Source: Lampris incognitus (lineage: Eukaryota; Chordata; Actinopteri; Lampriformes; Lampridae). Taken from it: 64,000 bases of DNA. Location of the stretch: the NCBI RefSeq assembly GCF_029633865.1, contig NC_079224.1, forward strand, positions 16,809,890-16,873,889, given 5' to 3'. The notes beneath the pieces were generated by a model. The model saw only the letters and a list, made by a program, of their open reading frames with translations. It searched no databases and was not told the origin of the DNA. The position numbers were made by a program, and so were the translations under genes. Shown piece after piece: positions 35,041 to 45,858 of the stretch (position 1 is the first letter of the stretch; each line of letters opens with the position of its first letter).

Positions 35041-38000
35041 TCACAAATCCAGCCGGATTGCAGGCTTGCTCACCCTGCCAGAGCGAGTAACATATGGTGT
35101 GGAAGTTGGCATTTCTGCTGCTCGGGACTCATCCATGTTTCCACTCTCCCCTGGAGTGACATGGTCAGGATCCCTGCTGACAAAGGTGAGTGTTTTGGGT
35201 GTGGCCAACAGGTGGCGCCTGTTCCTTCTGTAATGTTCACCTTGAGCTGTCTCCACTATGTAGGATCTGGGAGTGGAGCTCTGACTGTGAACAACTGCTG
35301 GCATTGTCCATGTTTTCTGTCCATCAAGTTTGGTGAGTACTGCGTCACCCGAGTTCAGTGGGCGCAGTGTCCGCACGCCGTTCCTGCGGTTGTAGTAGAA
35401 AGCCTGCCTCGATTTGGCTGCGGCGTCAGCGGTTTTGATCAGTTCCTCTTTAGGCCAGGCCGGTTTCAGGTTATGCTGCAATGTGGGTAAGGTGGTTCTG
35501 AGTCTCCTACCCATGAGCAATTCCGCTGGACTGGCTCCAGTGGAAGAAGAGGGTGTAGCTCTGTATGTCAACAGGGCGAGGAGAGGGTCTTCCTGCCTTA
35601 ATATGCTTTTGGCTATCTGAACAGCCCTCTCTGCCTGTCCATTACTCTGGGGGTAGTGTGGGCTTGAAGTCACATGGATGAAATCATAATCCTCACTGAA
35701 CCTCCTCATCTCTTCTGAAACTAGCTGTGGCCCATTATCACTAACTACAATTTCAGGGATACCAAAACGTGCAAATGTAGCCTTCAGCCTAGCTACAACC
35801 TGACTGCTAGTAGTTGTTGGTAGATTTAGAATCTCCAAAAACCTGGAATAATAGTCAGACACTATCAAGTAGTTTTGCTTTTTGTACTCACACAGGTCTA
35901 TGCCAACTTTCTGCCATGGTCTGGATGGGAGCTCACTTGACATTAAAGGCTCTTTTCTCTGTGTGTTCTTGTGTTCTCTGCAGAATTGACATTGCTGTAT
36001 CTTTGTTGTAATGTGCTCTGTCATTTTGGGCCACCACACTGACTGGCTAGCACTCTCTCTGCACTTAACTATCCCCTGGTGCCCGTCGTGTATTCTGTCT
36101 AAGATCACCTCCCTCATCTCTGTGGGAATGACGATACGACTGCCTCTGATGACTAAACCATCTACCTCAGATAACTCCCCTCTCACCTGATAAAAGTCTC
36201 TGACTGTCTCCGGCACTTTATCGACATACTCAGGCCAGCCGTGTCTGATGAAGCCCAACACTGTCTGGAGCTGCAGATCCCCATCCGTGCTCTGTTTTAT
36301 CTCCTGCATCCTTTGAGGTGTGGCAGGCACCTGGCACACGATGGCATCAATGTGCGCTGCAACATCATCATGAGAAGCACCATCTCCGTAGCGCTGCTCT
36401 GGGCCTCTGGAGAGTGCGTCGGCCACAACTAACGTTTTGCCTGGTGCGTATTCAGCCACTGCATTGAAACGCATCAGCCTCATTAACAGTCTCTGGCACC
36501 TAATGGGCACATTATCCAAGTCTTTGCTGTTCATGAGAGGCACTAGTGGTTTATGATTGGTGACAAGTCTGAAATTGTCAAGCCCAAACAAGTACTTCTC
36601 GAACCTTTCACATGCCCAGACGCTGGCTAAGCACTCTTTCTCGATCTGTGCGTACCTTGTCTCTGCGTCACTCAGCCGTCGGGAGCAGTAGGCCACGGGC
36701 TTCCAGTGTTCCCCGTGCTGCTGGAGCAGAACGCCTCCCAGCCCGTAGCTGCTGGCATCTGCTGACACCACCGTAGCCTTAGTGACGTCGTAAAAGGTGA
36801 GTACCGGGGCGGTGGCGAGTGCTGCTTTAAGGTCTTGGAATGCTGTGTTCTGTGCAGGTCCCCACAGCCACTCTGTCGTTGCTTTAAGCAGTCCATAAAG
36901 CGGCTGACCTACAGTGGACAGCTCTGGGACGTATTTTGCCAAATAGTTCACCATCCCGAGGAACCTCTTGAGCTCCGTCACGTTCTGGGGCTGAGGAAAG
37001 TTCTCTATTCCGGCCACTTTGTCCGGGTCAGGTCTGATGCCTGCCTCGTTGATGATATGACCAAGGAAGCGGACTTGTTTCTGTTTGAACTTGCATTTCG
37101 CTTGGTTCAGTTTGAGACCTGCTGTTTCAATGACCCCCAGCGCCTCTGCTAGGCGCCGGTCATGGATTTCCTCAGTCTCTCCATGTATAAGGATGTCATC
37201 CATGTACACCTCTGTGCCCTCTAGCCCGGTCAGAGTTTCCGCCATCTTTCTCTGGAAAATCTCTGGAGCACTCGTTATACCAAATGGAAGGCGGCAGAAA
37301 GCATACCTCCCAAATGGGGTGATGAAAGTGGTGAGCCCCCTGCTGTCTTCATGCAAGGGGATCTGGTAAAACCCACTTGCTGCATCCAACGTTGTGAAGA
37401 ACTTTGACCCTGCGAGCCTTGGCATTATTTCCTCCATAGTGGGCAGCACGTATTTCTCACGTTTCACCACTCGATTCAGCCTCCTGAGGTCAGCGCAGCA
37501 GCGAACCTCTTTCTTGTTCGGTTTCAGCACCGGCACCATAGCGGCGCACCATTCTGTGGGCTGAGTCACTTTTTCAATAATGCCCTCATTTTCCATGCGC
37601 TGCAGTTCTTTCTTAACCAGTGGTACAAGTGGCAGCGGTATCCGTCTGGCTGTATGCACCGCGTATGGCTGGGCACCCTCCACCAGAGCTATTTTCACTG
37701 GGTCTGTTTTCAGCAGTCCACTTGAACCGAAAACTCCACTGACCTCATTCATCCGCTTCACTAGACCCATCTCCACTGCCTCTGGACGACTCAGCAGACA
37801 GCTGCCTCTCCCCTTGATCACATACACTGGAAAGGAGTATTGTTTCTCCTTGTAGTTGGTTGTGGCTTGAAACTGTCCTATGCAGCTGATGTTTCCACCT
37901 GGGCTTATGAAGCATGTGTCAGGAGGTCCCAGTTTTATGTTTGGCTTCAGCTTTTTAAATGTCCCTTGGTTGATAACAGTAGCGTCAGCCCCCGTGTCAA

Positions 38001-38889
38001 TTTTAAAGGTTATTGGTACATCACTTATTGTTAAACTAACAGTCCAATCTTCCTGACTGCTCTCTTTGCCAACTTCTCCCAGAAAGTACAGCTGTTTAAC
38101 CTCTTCAGTGACTTCTCTCACCGCTTTAGAGTGACATACACGCTCCCAATGTCCCTTTTTATGACACTTGTTGCACTTACTGTTCGTTGCCGGACACTTC
38201 CGCTCATCGGTGTGCTGCGTTTTGCCGCACCTCCCGCATTCATCTACTTTGTTGGTTGCAGGACTGCCGCCACCATGACGCTGTCCGCCCTTTTTGTTTT
38301 GGCGTCCGTCCCGCCGTCGGACAACATTGACGTTAGCCAGCTGGGCCTCTGGTTGGTTAGCTTGGAGGCTGAGCTGCCTTGTTATTGCCTCCGCCTGGCG
38401 CACTTGTTCAATGACTTTCACCAGAGTAAGGTCCGCTGTGAGCTGGAACTGACGGGAGAGCACCTTGTCTTTTGTGCCCACTACCAGACGATCTCTGATA
38501 TGTTCATCCCTCTTGTCCCCAAACTCACAGTGTTCAGACAGCTCATACAATGTCCGGATGTACATCTCCGCTGTCTCTCCTGGCTGCTGGCTACGTTGAT
38601 AGAAGCACGCCCTCTCATGTATGATGTTACGGCGGGGAATAAAGTAGCCGTCGAACTTTTTCAGTACGATATCATAGTCCACTTTATCATCCTCCGCCGC
38701 GAAGTCAAACGAGCTGAATATCTTTTCAGCCTCGCTTCCTATTGCATAAATCAGCGAACTCACTTGAATCTCCTCGTCGTCTTTATCCAGCTTTGTCGCG
38801 AGCCTGAAGCGCGAAAACCGTTGTCTCCACTCCGGCCATTCAACGGGGCAGTCAAACTTGAATTCACTCGGCGGATTAAACTTCGGCAT
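35041..38889 (-). CDS. Gag-pol polyprotein of the Gypsy element
   Basis: A single 1282-residue frame inside the element at 34738-39138. Parts in order: gag, a pair of zinc-knuckle-like cysteine clusters, aspartic protease, reverse transcriptase, RNase H, zinc-binding integrase N-terminus and integrase core. This order (RNase H before integrase) is that of Ty3/Gypsy (Metaviridae-like) elements. There is no envelope gene. Gag and pol are fused in one frame, whereas many relatives separate them by a programmed frameshift or read-through. Recorded as part of an old-virus-kin element. Not a host gene. Confidence 0.95.
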   Translation of the reverse strand: MPKFNPPSEFKFDCPVEWPEWRQRFSRFRLATKLDKDDEEIQVSSLIYAIGSEAEKIFSSFDFAAEDDKVDYDIVLKKFDGYFIPRRNIIHERACFYQRSQQPGETAEMYIRTLYELSEHCEFGDKRDEHIRDRLVVGTKDKVLSRQFQLTADLTLVKVIEQVRQAEAITRQLSLQANQPEAQLANVNVVRRRDGRQNKKGGQRHGGGSPATNKVDECGRCGKTQHTDERKCPATNSKCNKCHKKGHWERVCHSKAVREVTEEVKQLYFLGEVGKESSQEDWTVSLTISDVPITFKIDTGADATVINQGTFKKLKPNIKLGPPDTCFISPGGNISCIGQFQATTNYKEKQYSFPVYVIKGRGSCLLSRPEAVEMGLVKRMNEVSGVFGSSGLLKTDPVKIALVEGAQPYAVHTARRIPLPLVPLVKKELQRMENEGIIEKVTQPTEWCAAMVPVLKPNKKEVRCCADLRRLNRVVKREKYVLPTMEEIMPRLAGSKFFTTLDAASGFYQIPLHEDSRGLTTFITPFGRYAFCRLPFGITSAPEIFQRKMAETLTGLEGTEVYMDDILIHGETEEIHDRRLAEALGVIETAGLKLNQAKCKFKQKQVRFLGHIINEAGIRPDPDKVAGIENFPQPQNVTELKRFLGMVNYLAKYVPELSTVGQPLYGLLKATTEWLWGPAQNTAFQDLKAALATAPVLTFYDVTKATVVSADASSYGLGGVLLQQHGEHWKPVAYCSRRLSDAETRYAQIEKECLASVWACERFEKYLFGLDNFRLVTNHKPLVPLMNSKDLDNVPIRCQRLLMRLMRFNAVAEYAPGKTLVVADALSRGPEQRYGDGASHDDVAAHIDAIVCQVPATPQRMQEIKQSTDGDLQLQTVLGFIRHGWPEYVDKVPETVRDFYQVRGELSEVDGLVIRGSRIVIPTEMREVILDRIHDGHQGIVKCRESASQSVWWPKMTEHITTKIQQCQFCREHKNTQRKEPLMSSELPSRPWQKVGIDLCEYKKQNYLIVSDYYSRFLEILNLPTTTSSQVVARLKATFARFGIPEIVVSDNGPQLVSEEMRRFSEDYDFIHVTSSPHYPQSNGQAERAVQIAKSILRQEDPLLALLTYRATPSSSTGASPAELLMGRRLRTTLPTLQHNLKPAWPKEELIKTADAAAKSRQAFYYNRRNGVRTLRPLNSGDAVLTKLDGQKTWTMPAVVHSQSSTPRSYIVETAQGEHYRRNRRHLLATPKTLTFVSRDPDHVTPGESGNMDESRAAEMPTSTPYVTRSGRVSKPAIRLDL

Positions 38890-38928
38890 GACCGCTCGTG
38901 TTCCGATACACAGACTATTCTGACACCA

Positions 38929-39138
38929 TGTAATGTCCGTAGACGCCTTGTCTTACTGACATAAGAATAATTCAAGAACGAGCCGACTTCGTAGGTTCTT
39001 AACTGTGTAGCTTTTACTAGCGTTCATCCGACATACAACCTTCATAACATGCGCTTCTCACTTCCTGTATACGTCACACGCACTGCACGTACACCCGTGA
39101 GTAGGTCAAGTTAAACACGTGACCTTTCATTCATTACA
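38929..39138 (-). repeat. LTR (5' LTR of the Gypsy element)
   Basis: 210 bp, identical to the other LTR. The primer-binding site follows directly on the element strand. Confidence 0.95.
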
Positions 39139-39146
39139 AGCATTAT

Positions 39147-39253
39147 AGTTGTTAAAATGTTAATTTTGGTGTCAGTCGTTTCCTAACAGACATACTAACA
39201 TATGCAATGCATTAATGTCTCAATTGGGTATTTATCTTGACAGAATATGGAGT
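39147..39253 (+). repeat. Right copy of the repeat flanking the Gypsy element
   Basis: Partner of 34381-34486, same orientation. It is followed by CATTTTGACCACCCATGGTCGTTTTAG, reminiscent of DNA-transposon end sequences, but I could not define ends. Confidence 0.65.
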
Positions 39254-39867
39254 TTAAAAACAGGCAGTCATTTTGACCACCCATGGTCGTTTTAGGTAGT
39301 AGTGAAATCCCGGTCGTTCTAGTGCTAGCCACCTCTGCCAAGTTGTATGAGTGAATTGGGTTGGGGCTGGACCTGAGCTGGGTTGTGGGTGGACCTAGAG
39401 GTGGAGCTGGACTAGGACAAACTCCAACCATTGGCTCTACAGTGAGCAGCCTCTCGACAGAAACTGAACAGTCACATGACGTGGGCACAGGCTCCACCAG
39501 CATTGGCTGTAAGTTGAATTGGTGATATGAAACCTATTTTTGGTACAGAAATGTCAAGATTTTTGCGTATTTGGGGTTTTCAGAAACGTAAAATGCGAAC
39601 ATTTTATTCTGGCGACTGGGTTGTTTTGTTTTTTTTCCCAACTAGAACACTACACCATTGGTATCTACTGAACAGCCCTGCAAATGCAAAACTGATGCGA
39701 AAGTGGTACCTCGAGCATCATAGTTTGAAGCGGAGGTCACTGACCAAGCTGCTGTATTTCACCATCAAAAGCACCTAAATAATTGTCTTTAGGTGCTTTA
39801 AGCATAAAAAATAATTGGTTTCTCCACTCCCAACCTGCCAGGCCTCACTGACACTGCCACCACTCGC

Positions 39868-40157
39868 AGAGCATTGACCATAGCGCATGACTCCTGCCAC
39901 CCTCTGAACCAATGCTTCACCCTCCTCCCCTCTGGGCGCAGATACAGACAACCATTCTGTAAGAAAACACGCTTTGAGAGGTGTTTTGCGCCCTCAGCTG
40001 TCACTGCCATAAATGGCATGGGAATACACTGTAACAGATTTGTGTGGTTGCGCTGTTCTTGTTTGTGTATACCCTGTTTTGAGTGGTACTTGTGTACAGA
40101 CTGTGAAAGCAAATGTCCTCTTTAGAGGACAATAAAGAATGAGTCTGAATCTGAAAT
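39868..40157 (+). mobile_element. LINE 3' end (L2/CR1-like), 5'-truncated
   Basis: Codes for LTIAHDSCHPLNQCFTLLPSGRRYRQPFCKKTRFERCF, the C-terminal signature (HPLxxxFxLLPSGRRYRxPxCKTxR) of L2/CR1-type LINE ORF2. It ends with GGACAATAAAGAATGAGTCTGAATCTGAA, a polyA-like signal plus a short tandem tail. Only the last part of the ORF is present. Confidence 0.85.
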
Positions 40158-40282
40158 GTGAGTTAAATGAAATTGTTTGGTCTTACAGATCAGTAAGAGA
40201 GCGCAAATGAGACAGGTGCAGTAATTCTTCCTTACAACTGAATTAAGCGACCCCCCCCCCCTTTTTGTGGAGGGGTGGGATT

Positions 40283-40618
40283 TCCCCCGCTTTTTCCTCA
40301 TCAATTGTATCTGGCCAATTAGCCTACTCTTCCGAGCCGTCCCGGTCGCTGCTCCATCCCCTCTGCCAATCCAGGGAGGGCTGCAGACTACCCCAAGGCT
40401 CCTCCGATACATGTGGAGTTGCCAGCCACTTCTTTTTACCTGACAGTGAGGAGTTTTGCCAGGGGAAAGCGCCTGGGAGGATCATGCTATTCCCCCTCAG
40501 TTCCCCTCCCCCCTGAACAGGCGCTCCGACTGACCAGAGGAGGCGCTAGTGCAGTGACCGGGACACATGCCCACATCAGGCTACAGACACAATTGGCCGC
40601 AGATACGGCCAACTGAAA
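40283..40618 (-). mobile_element. tRNA-headed SINE (family A), head truncated
   Basis: Body clear (CAATTGTATCTGGCCAATTAG...CCGACTGACCAGAGGAGGCGCTAGTGCAG). The head stops near 40618, just before a hAT MITE target site. Confidence 0.85.
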
Positions 40619-40634
40619 GTCCCTCCCCTTAGTT

Positions 40635-40957
40635 CAGGGGTCCCCAATTACTTTTCATAGCGGGCCACTTTTGGGGCCACTTTTAAAACCACGGGCCACT
40701 CAACCTCCAGCAGCATGTTGTTCGTTAGTTTGTTTTGGTGTCGATACGTTGCAGGTATTATAATTTAAACAGAGATTTTTCATCTATTTTTCGATATATT
40801 ACTAGTCTTACTTTTACTAAGAAATGAATTTTTTTTTTTTTGGTAGGGAAATAAAAAAAATTCTTCCTTCTGGCATTTCTCCAAAAATTCTCGCGGACCA
40901 TAAATCAACCCGTCACGGGCCGGACGTGGCCCGCGGGCCGCCTATTGGGGACCCCTG
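40635..40957. mobile_element. hAT-type MITE with perfect 8-bp target duplication
   Basis: Ends are inverted repeats: CAGGGGTCCCCAATTAC at the left, CCTATTGGGGACCCCTG at the right. The host bases CCTTAGTT occur at 40627-40634 and 40958-40965, the 8-bp duplication typical of hAT transposition. The interior (GCGGGCCACTTTTGGGGCC, CACGGGCCGGACGTGGCCCGCGGGCC) is non-coding, so it depended on a transposase elsewhere. 323 bp, looks complete. Confidence 0.92.
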
Positions 40958-40969
40958 CCTTAGTTGCTG

Positions 40970-43900
40970 TTGCTATGCCCATCAAGCTTTTCAGAACCAT
41001 CCAGGAAGTAGCCGGAAAACCCCAAAACATCAAGGAAGAAATCAGCGCATTCCCAGAGAAAATACGTGATGTATTTTGGAGTAATTCATCCTTAATATTA
41101 TCCCGTGAAAGGCAGAAGGGGTTACAGTACACAGGAGGGATACATTGAGAATATTAAAAGTAAAACTGAGTTGCGTGGACTCCGCTTCCAGGTGGGACTG
41201 TAATTGAGGGTGAAGCTTACCGGTCGCAATCAAAAAATGAATGAAAAACCCCATCAACTAATTCTAAAACACATTGTGGACCAATTGTTCTCTTGCACTG
41301 TAGAATAAGTTAAATATTTCAGCTATTATTGGTATATTTTTAATAATCCATTGTCAACATCACCATATTATAGTGTTGATTTTGGCCAAGGTTCCTCATG
41401 GCGTTCTTTTATCCAGGCTTTTTCGGGGGTCCTGTATGGGTTCCTGGGGGTCGCAGGGTGGCCAGGGACATGGCCCCGGGGCCGGAGGAACCACCCCATG
41501 ATTTTTTGTTTTTACCTTAGGACCAGAACCAGTATTTTAAACAAAATAAGGCGAAAGAGATGCCTCTGCGGGCTGGATGACTTTTTTTGAACATCCAGTC
41601 CCCACCTGGAGCTCACAGAGGGGGAGAAACATTTAAAATAGGCCGGATATGAGGAGGTCAGACTGGCTAGAGACCATCCCAGCTGACCCTTCCCGCGGGT
41701 CTTTATGCTCTGACATTAAAGGTGGAACCTGGCTAACCTGTGACTAGCACAACAAAGTTATGTTAGTGGGTTAGCTATCATTAGCTATCATTAAATTAGG
41801 TATCGCTGGCCACAGACTAAGCTGGTTACGTTCAATTTTATTTTGTTAGTCAGTAATACGTTCATATGTTTATAATGGTAGTATTGTGTGAGTAAAAGTA
41901 ACAGTAATAATATGTTAGCTATATTAGCTATCAATAATAGCTAGTAGCAAGCTTAGCTTGGAGCAGACAGATATTTTTCTTGCTTTTGGATGGATTAAGC
42001 TGGCCATGGGGTCTGCTATACTGCGAAATCCATTGCCGACATTGCGCTTCTTGCGTTCTGGGTTTTGGGAAGGGAAAGAAAATGACACCCCCTCCAAACT
42101 TTTCAGATATCTAGTATCTGATTTGCAGATCCCATAGGCACACCGTTTCAGCATTTCGCTGTCTGTTTGAAAGCTTGACGGACCTCCCTCACATAGAAAA
42201 CGTTGCTAAGGTAGTATTGGACAAGCACCGCTCTGGGGCGGTACTTTGTGAAAGGTCAATTGCGTCTGTAGGGACGCCCGACCAAGCTGGCGGTAATACA
42301 GGGATTCGAACTCCAACGGAATAGACTGCCACACCACCCGAATTAAGTGATTTTCTGACCGCTAGATAGCATACAGTAGTGCTGCAGAGATTCCAAAACA
42401 CACACTCACAGCTAGGCCGCTCCTCGCCCCTTCCTTCCTGTCTCATCATGCTCGCCGTCCATTAGTTCAGCTATGAATGGTGCTCACAATCGACTAAAAG
42501 GTGCGCTTTGCTGGATCAGAAAACCAAACCATGAGCTGAAAGTGAAGGAAAACAGTAGACTAGGGTGTGGATTCTCAGTGGGTTCAGCCGCACTATCAAT
42601 CGCTTCACATTACAAGGAGTCATTTGATTCACTGTTGATAAAAAAAAAAGTTGCTTAATGCATCTTTAATGCACACTACATTAACAATTCATATGTGTTA
42701 AATCTCAACTGAATGTCTTATGTAGTCAATTGCAGTCGTCCATCCTGTCAATAATATACCTCTTGACTTCATCATCAAGGATTTTATCAAATCATTCACA
42801 CATTTTTATGTGCTCATGTAATCTTATTTATCAGTTACTATAACACCTCAGTACATGCATAAATGCGATGTCTTTTAAAGAGCAAGACTGGCTTTTGATC
42901 AAGTTTATTTATCCATGAATAAAACACTTGAACAATCTTTAAAAGTTTCAGGCACTTTGGAATATGATAACAGTGAAGGCAGAATTAAGTGTTACTCCAG
43001 AATCATTTTTAAAAGTCTACTGATTTGATGACAGAAAACATTAAAAAATGTGCATCCTCAAGACATAACATGCCAAAACATGAGATAAATGTTGAGCTAA
43101 TGTAAAATAGCTAAGGATGAGTTTCCTATTGTAATCTATGTGTGTACTGTATATGTGCCCATTTGTAAAGCATGCATTATCTGCTTTAAATTACAGAAAC
43201 GTACAGTATTTAGTTAACAAATTGTAATGACTGATGATGAATAAATTTATCCTTTACCCTTTAAATGTGACACTGCGAGGCTTTAAACAGAATCGAATAC
43301 ATGAAGGCTTTGCCATTTGTGAATTATTACCACCAAACTGCACTGACCTTTATTCACTAGTAGAACTGCTACCAGTAGAAACTAATTACTCCATTTCTAT
43401 CAAAATAATTCACATATGCCTCCAGAAACGGTCTGCACGGCATCAAATCTCCATTTGTCAAATGTTACACATGCATTATTTTATTCTCTTTTTTCTTTCT
43501 TAAATCTTAATATAAATGTATTTTATAGATGTTATAGTTGAACCGATGGCTGTTCGTTTGACGAATAATCGCGACTCCTCGGGATAAAGTCACTGTGCAA
43601 ACTTTACAGTGTTTTGCACTGTATTTTTGAAAAATTGTTTTAGGCCACAATTTGACACATTTTCAAGGTTAACGCTCCCTAAGATTACTCCAGTTCAACA
43701 GCAGTCCAAGGGTAAATCAAATGAAAACCCTCAAGATTGGAAAATTCTCTTTGTATTCTGACAGTGAAATTGAAATTAGAGATGTTTTACTAAGAAAAGC
43801 ATATGTTATCCATGTAAAAAAGCTATAGTAAGCACACAATGACACACCACAGTTACAGAAGATCCTAAGAACTGTATTTGATCATATCTTTATGTCCATT

Positions 43901-44062
43901 TTTTTTGTTTTGTTCCAATACTACAACAGGCAGGGTAGTTCCGATGTCCGTTTTAGATTTGTGTCTTTCATCAGCTATATCTCAGGTGAAAAAGTTGGGC
44001 TGAGTCTATTCAAGCAGAGTGATTGATAATGTGTTCCATCATTGTTATTGTCTGATGTCACA
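40970..44062. other. Non-coding stretch, partly probable gjc2 3'UTR
   Basis: No gene recognised. A SINE head fragment lies at 42250-42345. The right end is downstream of the minus-strand gjc2 and likely contains its 3'UTR. A minus-strand AATAAA at 42904-42909 is one possible transcript end. ORFs at 41351-41590 and 43234-43503 show no family likeness. Confidence 0.45.
42250..42345 (-). mobile_element. Head fragment of SINE family A
   Basis: TCTGTAGGGACGCCCGACCAAGCTGGCGGTAATACAGGGATTCGAAC... matches the head-proximal part of the other copies. Body absent. Confidence 0.75.

Positions 44063-44063
<1 letters not shown>

Positions 44064-44151
<88 letters not shown>
44064..44151. repeat. (CA)44 in the gjc2 3'UTR
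   Basis: About 44 uninterrupted CA units, beginning 75 bp beyond the gjc2 stop codon. The mRNA would carry (UG)44. Confidence 0.96.
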
Positions 44152-44155
<4 letters not shown>

Positions 44156-44225
44156 CCAGTTGCTTCAGTGGTGTCCTGGAGTTTGAAAAAGGCGCTGCCA
44201 TCAATGAACCACATAAATCACATTT

Positions 44226-45473
44226 CTAGATCCAGACAGAGGTCTTTCCATTTTTTACAATGGTCCCAGCTTTTTCCATGGCCAATTTAGGCCGTGCTCC
44301 TTGTTTTTCCTGGACCGAGTTGACACGGTTTTGCTCTGCCATTGTGCCCCCAGACACAGGACTACTGGTTCTGGAGGTTGGCTGGTTGTTTTTGGTATTG
44401 TACGTTTGAAATGCCATATCAAGCTGCTCTTGGGCAACACGTAAGTGACGGTGCAGGCTGGCCAGGTCAGAGGGGATGTTCTCATCTGGGCTGGTGCACT
44501 GTTGCTCCTGAGCCACATTGGTCATGTTCTGCTCATGTGTGATGAGGCTGTTGGGAATTCTGTTGGGCTTGTCTGACTTCATGACAAGGTTGTACCCTGG
44601 AGGGGATCCTGGAATGTTACGAGAAAATGGGAAGCCATATGATGTCCGCCGGCTCCTGCTCCTCTTATGGCGAAGGGTGTCCCGAAAAGTACCGATACCT
44701 AAGTGAAGCATCTCGCACACATTCAGGAGTAGACAGAGGCAGCTGACTACATACATGATAAGAAGGAATATCGTTTTCTCCGTGGGCCTAGAGATGAAGC
44801 AGTCCACTCGATGGGGACAGGGGACCCTGTCGCAGACATATGAGGGGTTGACACGAAAACCATACAGGAGATATTGGCCTGCGAGGAAGCCGATTTCAAA
44901 GATGGCTCTGGACATGAGCTGAAGGACATAGATCCTCATAAGTCCCTCTTGCATAATTTTTCGCCGTCCATCGTGTTTCTGCGTTTCCTGGCTGGGTACC
45001 GGCTCAGGTTTTGCCACCTGCACCTCCAGTGTATCCTCATAGATCATTGGTTCAGCATCATCATCCTCATTTTCCTCTAAGACATGCTCCATAGCATGGC
45101 TCTCTCTCCATCGAGTGTGAGGTGGCTTCCTACGGAGCCGGTGGTGCTTCTGGTGCTCCACCTCCGAGGTGCGGGCTATTTTGTGGATGGCGTAGCCCAG
45201 GTACATGATGGAGGGGGTGGAGATCATGATGATCTGGAAGACCCAGAAGCGGACATGCGAGAGGGGAGCGAAGGCGTCATAGCACACGTTGTCACAGCCA
45301 GGCTGTTTGGTGTTGCAGATAAACTTGCTCTGCTCGTCCGAGTAGATGGACTCGCCCCCGACTGCTGTGAGCACGATGCGGAAGATGATGAGAACCGTCA
45401 GCCACACTTTCCCTACGAAAGTGGAGTGGTTGTGGATCTCTTCTAGGAGACGAGTGAGAAAGCTCCAGCTCAT
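44226..45473 (-). CDS. gjc2: Connexin 47 (gap junction gamma-2)
   Basis: A connexin subunit of gap-junction hemichannels in the plasma membrane; the mammalian orthologue joins oligodendrocytes and astrocytes. 415 aa from a single coding exon. Four membrane segments at about 21-41, 76-96, 184-204 and 234-254. First extracellular loop C53-x6-C60-x3-C64, second loop C214-x4-C219-x5-C225, the spacing of all connexins. A long cytoplasmic loop (about 100-180), acidic at [10 protein letters not shown], marks the gamma class. The C terminus NGKTSVWI matches the human Cx47 ending (KTTVWI), a PDZ-type ligand that can bind ZO-1. The start is [12 protein letters not shown], the family start. An acceptor tttacag|ATTC 29 bp upstream (exon starts 45502) implies a non-coding 5' exon, usual for connexins. 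It is next to iba57, as in human. Confidence 0.96.
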   Translation of the reverse strand: MSWSFLTRLLEEIHNHSTFVGKVWLTVLIIFRIVLTAVGGESIYSDEQSKFICNTKQPGCDNVCYDAFAPLSHVRFWVFQIIMISTPSIMYLGYAIHKIARTSEVEHQKHHRLRRKPPHTRWRESHAMEHVLEENEDDDAEPMIYEDTLEVQVAKPEPVPSQETQKHDGRRKIMQEGLMRIYVLQLMSRAIFEIGFLAGQYLLYGFRVNPSYVCDRVPCPHRVDCFISRPTEKTIFLLIMYVVSCLCLLLNVCEMLHLGIGTFRDTLRHKRSRSRRTSYGFPFSRNIPGSPPGYNLVMKSDKPNRIPNSLITHEQNMTNVAQEQQCTSPDENIPSDLASLHRHLRVAQEQLDMAFQTYNTKNNQPTSRTSSPVSGGTMAEQNRVNSVQEKQGARPKLAMEKAGTIVKNGKTSVWI

Positions 45474-45502
45474 GTTGGTTTCACAAGCTGTTCAACTAGA
45501 AT
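45474..45502 (-). promoter_or_regulatory. gjc2: 5'UTR remainder and acceptor of the gjc2 coding exon
   Basis: Minus strand reads ctatttgtctttacag|ATTCTAGTTGAACAGC...ATG. A strong pyrimidine tract and CAG acceptor show the coding exon is spliced to an upstream untranslated exon, not located with confidence. Confidence 0.75.
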
Positions 45503-45858
45503 CTGTAAAGACAAATAGAAGAATTGGTTAGCACTTAACCGAACACAGAAAAACAAAGACACAAATCACAACAGAGTGATGAATAATGTGCCTATTAACA
45601 GGAGACGCTTGGGCAATTTGTAATATTCTTTAGTTAAAGTTGTAATGAACCAACATTCACTACAAATGTTACTCTGGAGCAACACACCTACTGTGCATTT
45701 TCATTTCTTGTCACAATTACGAATTTGCTTTGCAAGGCTATCTTTTCTATGAGCAATAAAATAACTAAACTTAAGATTGTATTTTCTGGGCACCACCTAA
45801 ATTAAGTCAAATGGAGGAAATTCAGGTACCGTGATCCTTTTTTTTTGTGGCTTTTACC

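Larger units (their letters stand above)
34738..39138 (-). mobile_element. Ty3/Gypsy LTR retrotransposon, looks whole
   Basis: 4401 bp, minus strand. The two 210-bp LTRs (34738-34947 and 38929-39138) begin TGTAATG, end CATTACA and are identical by eye. The 5-bp target duplication AGCAT flanks the element (34733-34737, 39139-39143). The primer site at 38918-38928 reads TGGTGTCAGAA on the element strand, fitting a leucine tRNA. A polypurine tract abuts the other LTR (34948-34959). The leader is only 39 bp. One open frame encodes gag-pol. Identical LTRs mean a recent insertion. Treated as a fossil: no break was noticed. Confidence 0.95.

Noticed and set aside
38131-38964. 277-aa plus-strand ORF opposite the gag region
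   Set aside because: Shadow of the gag-pol frame on the other strand; no family resemblance.
39527-39778. 83-aa ORF to the right of the Gypsy element
   Set aside because: I considered a DNA-transposon transposase fragment because of nearby transposon-like ends, but saw no recognisable motif.
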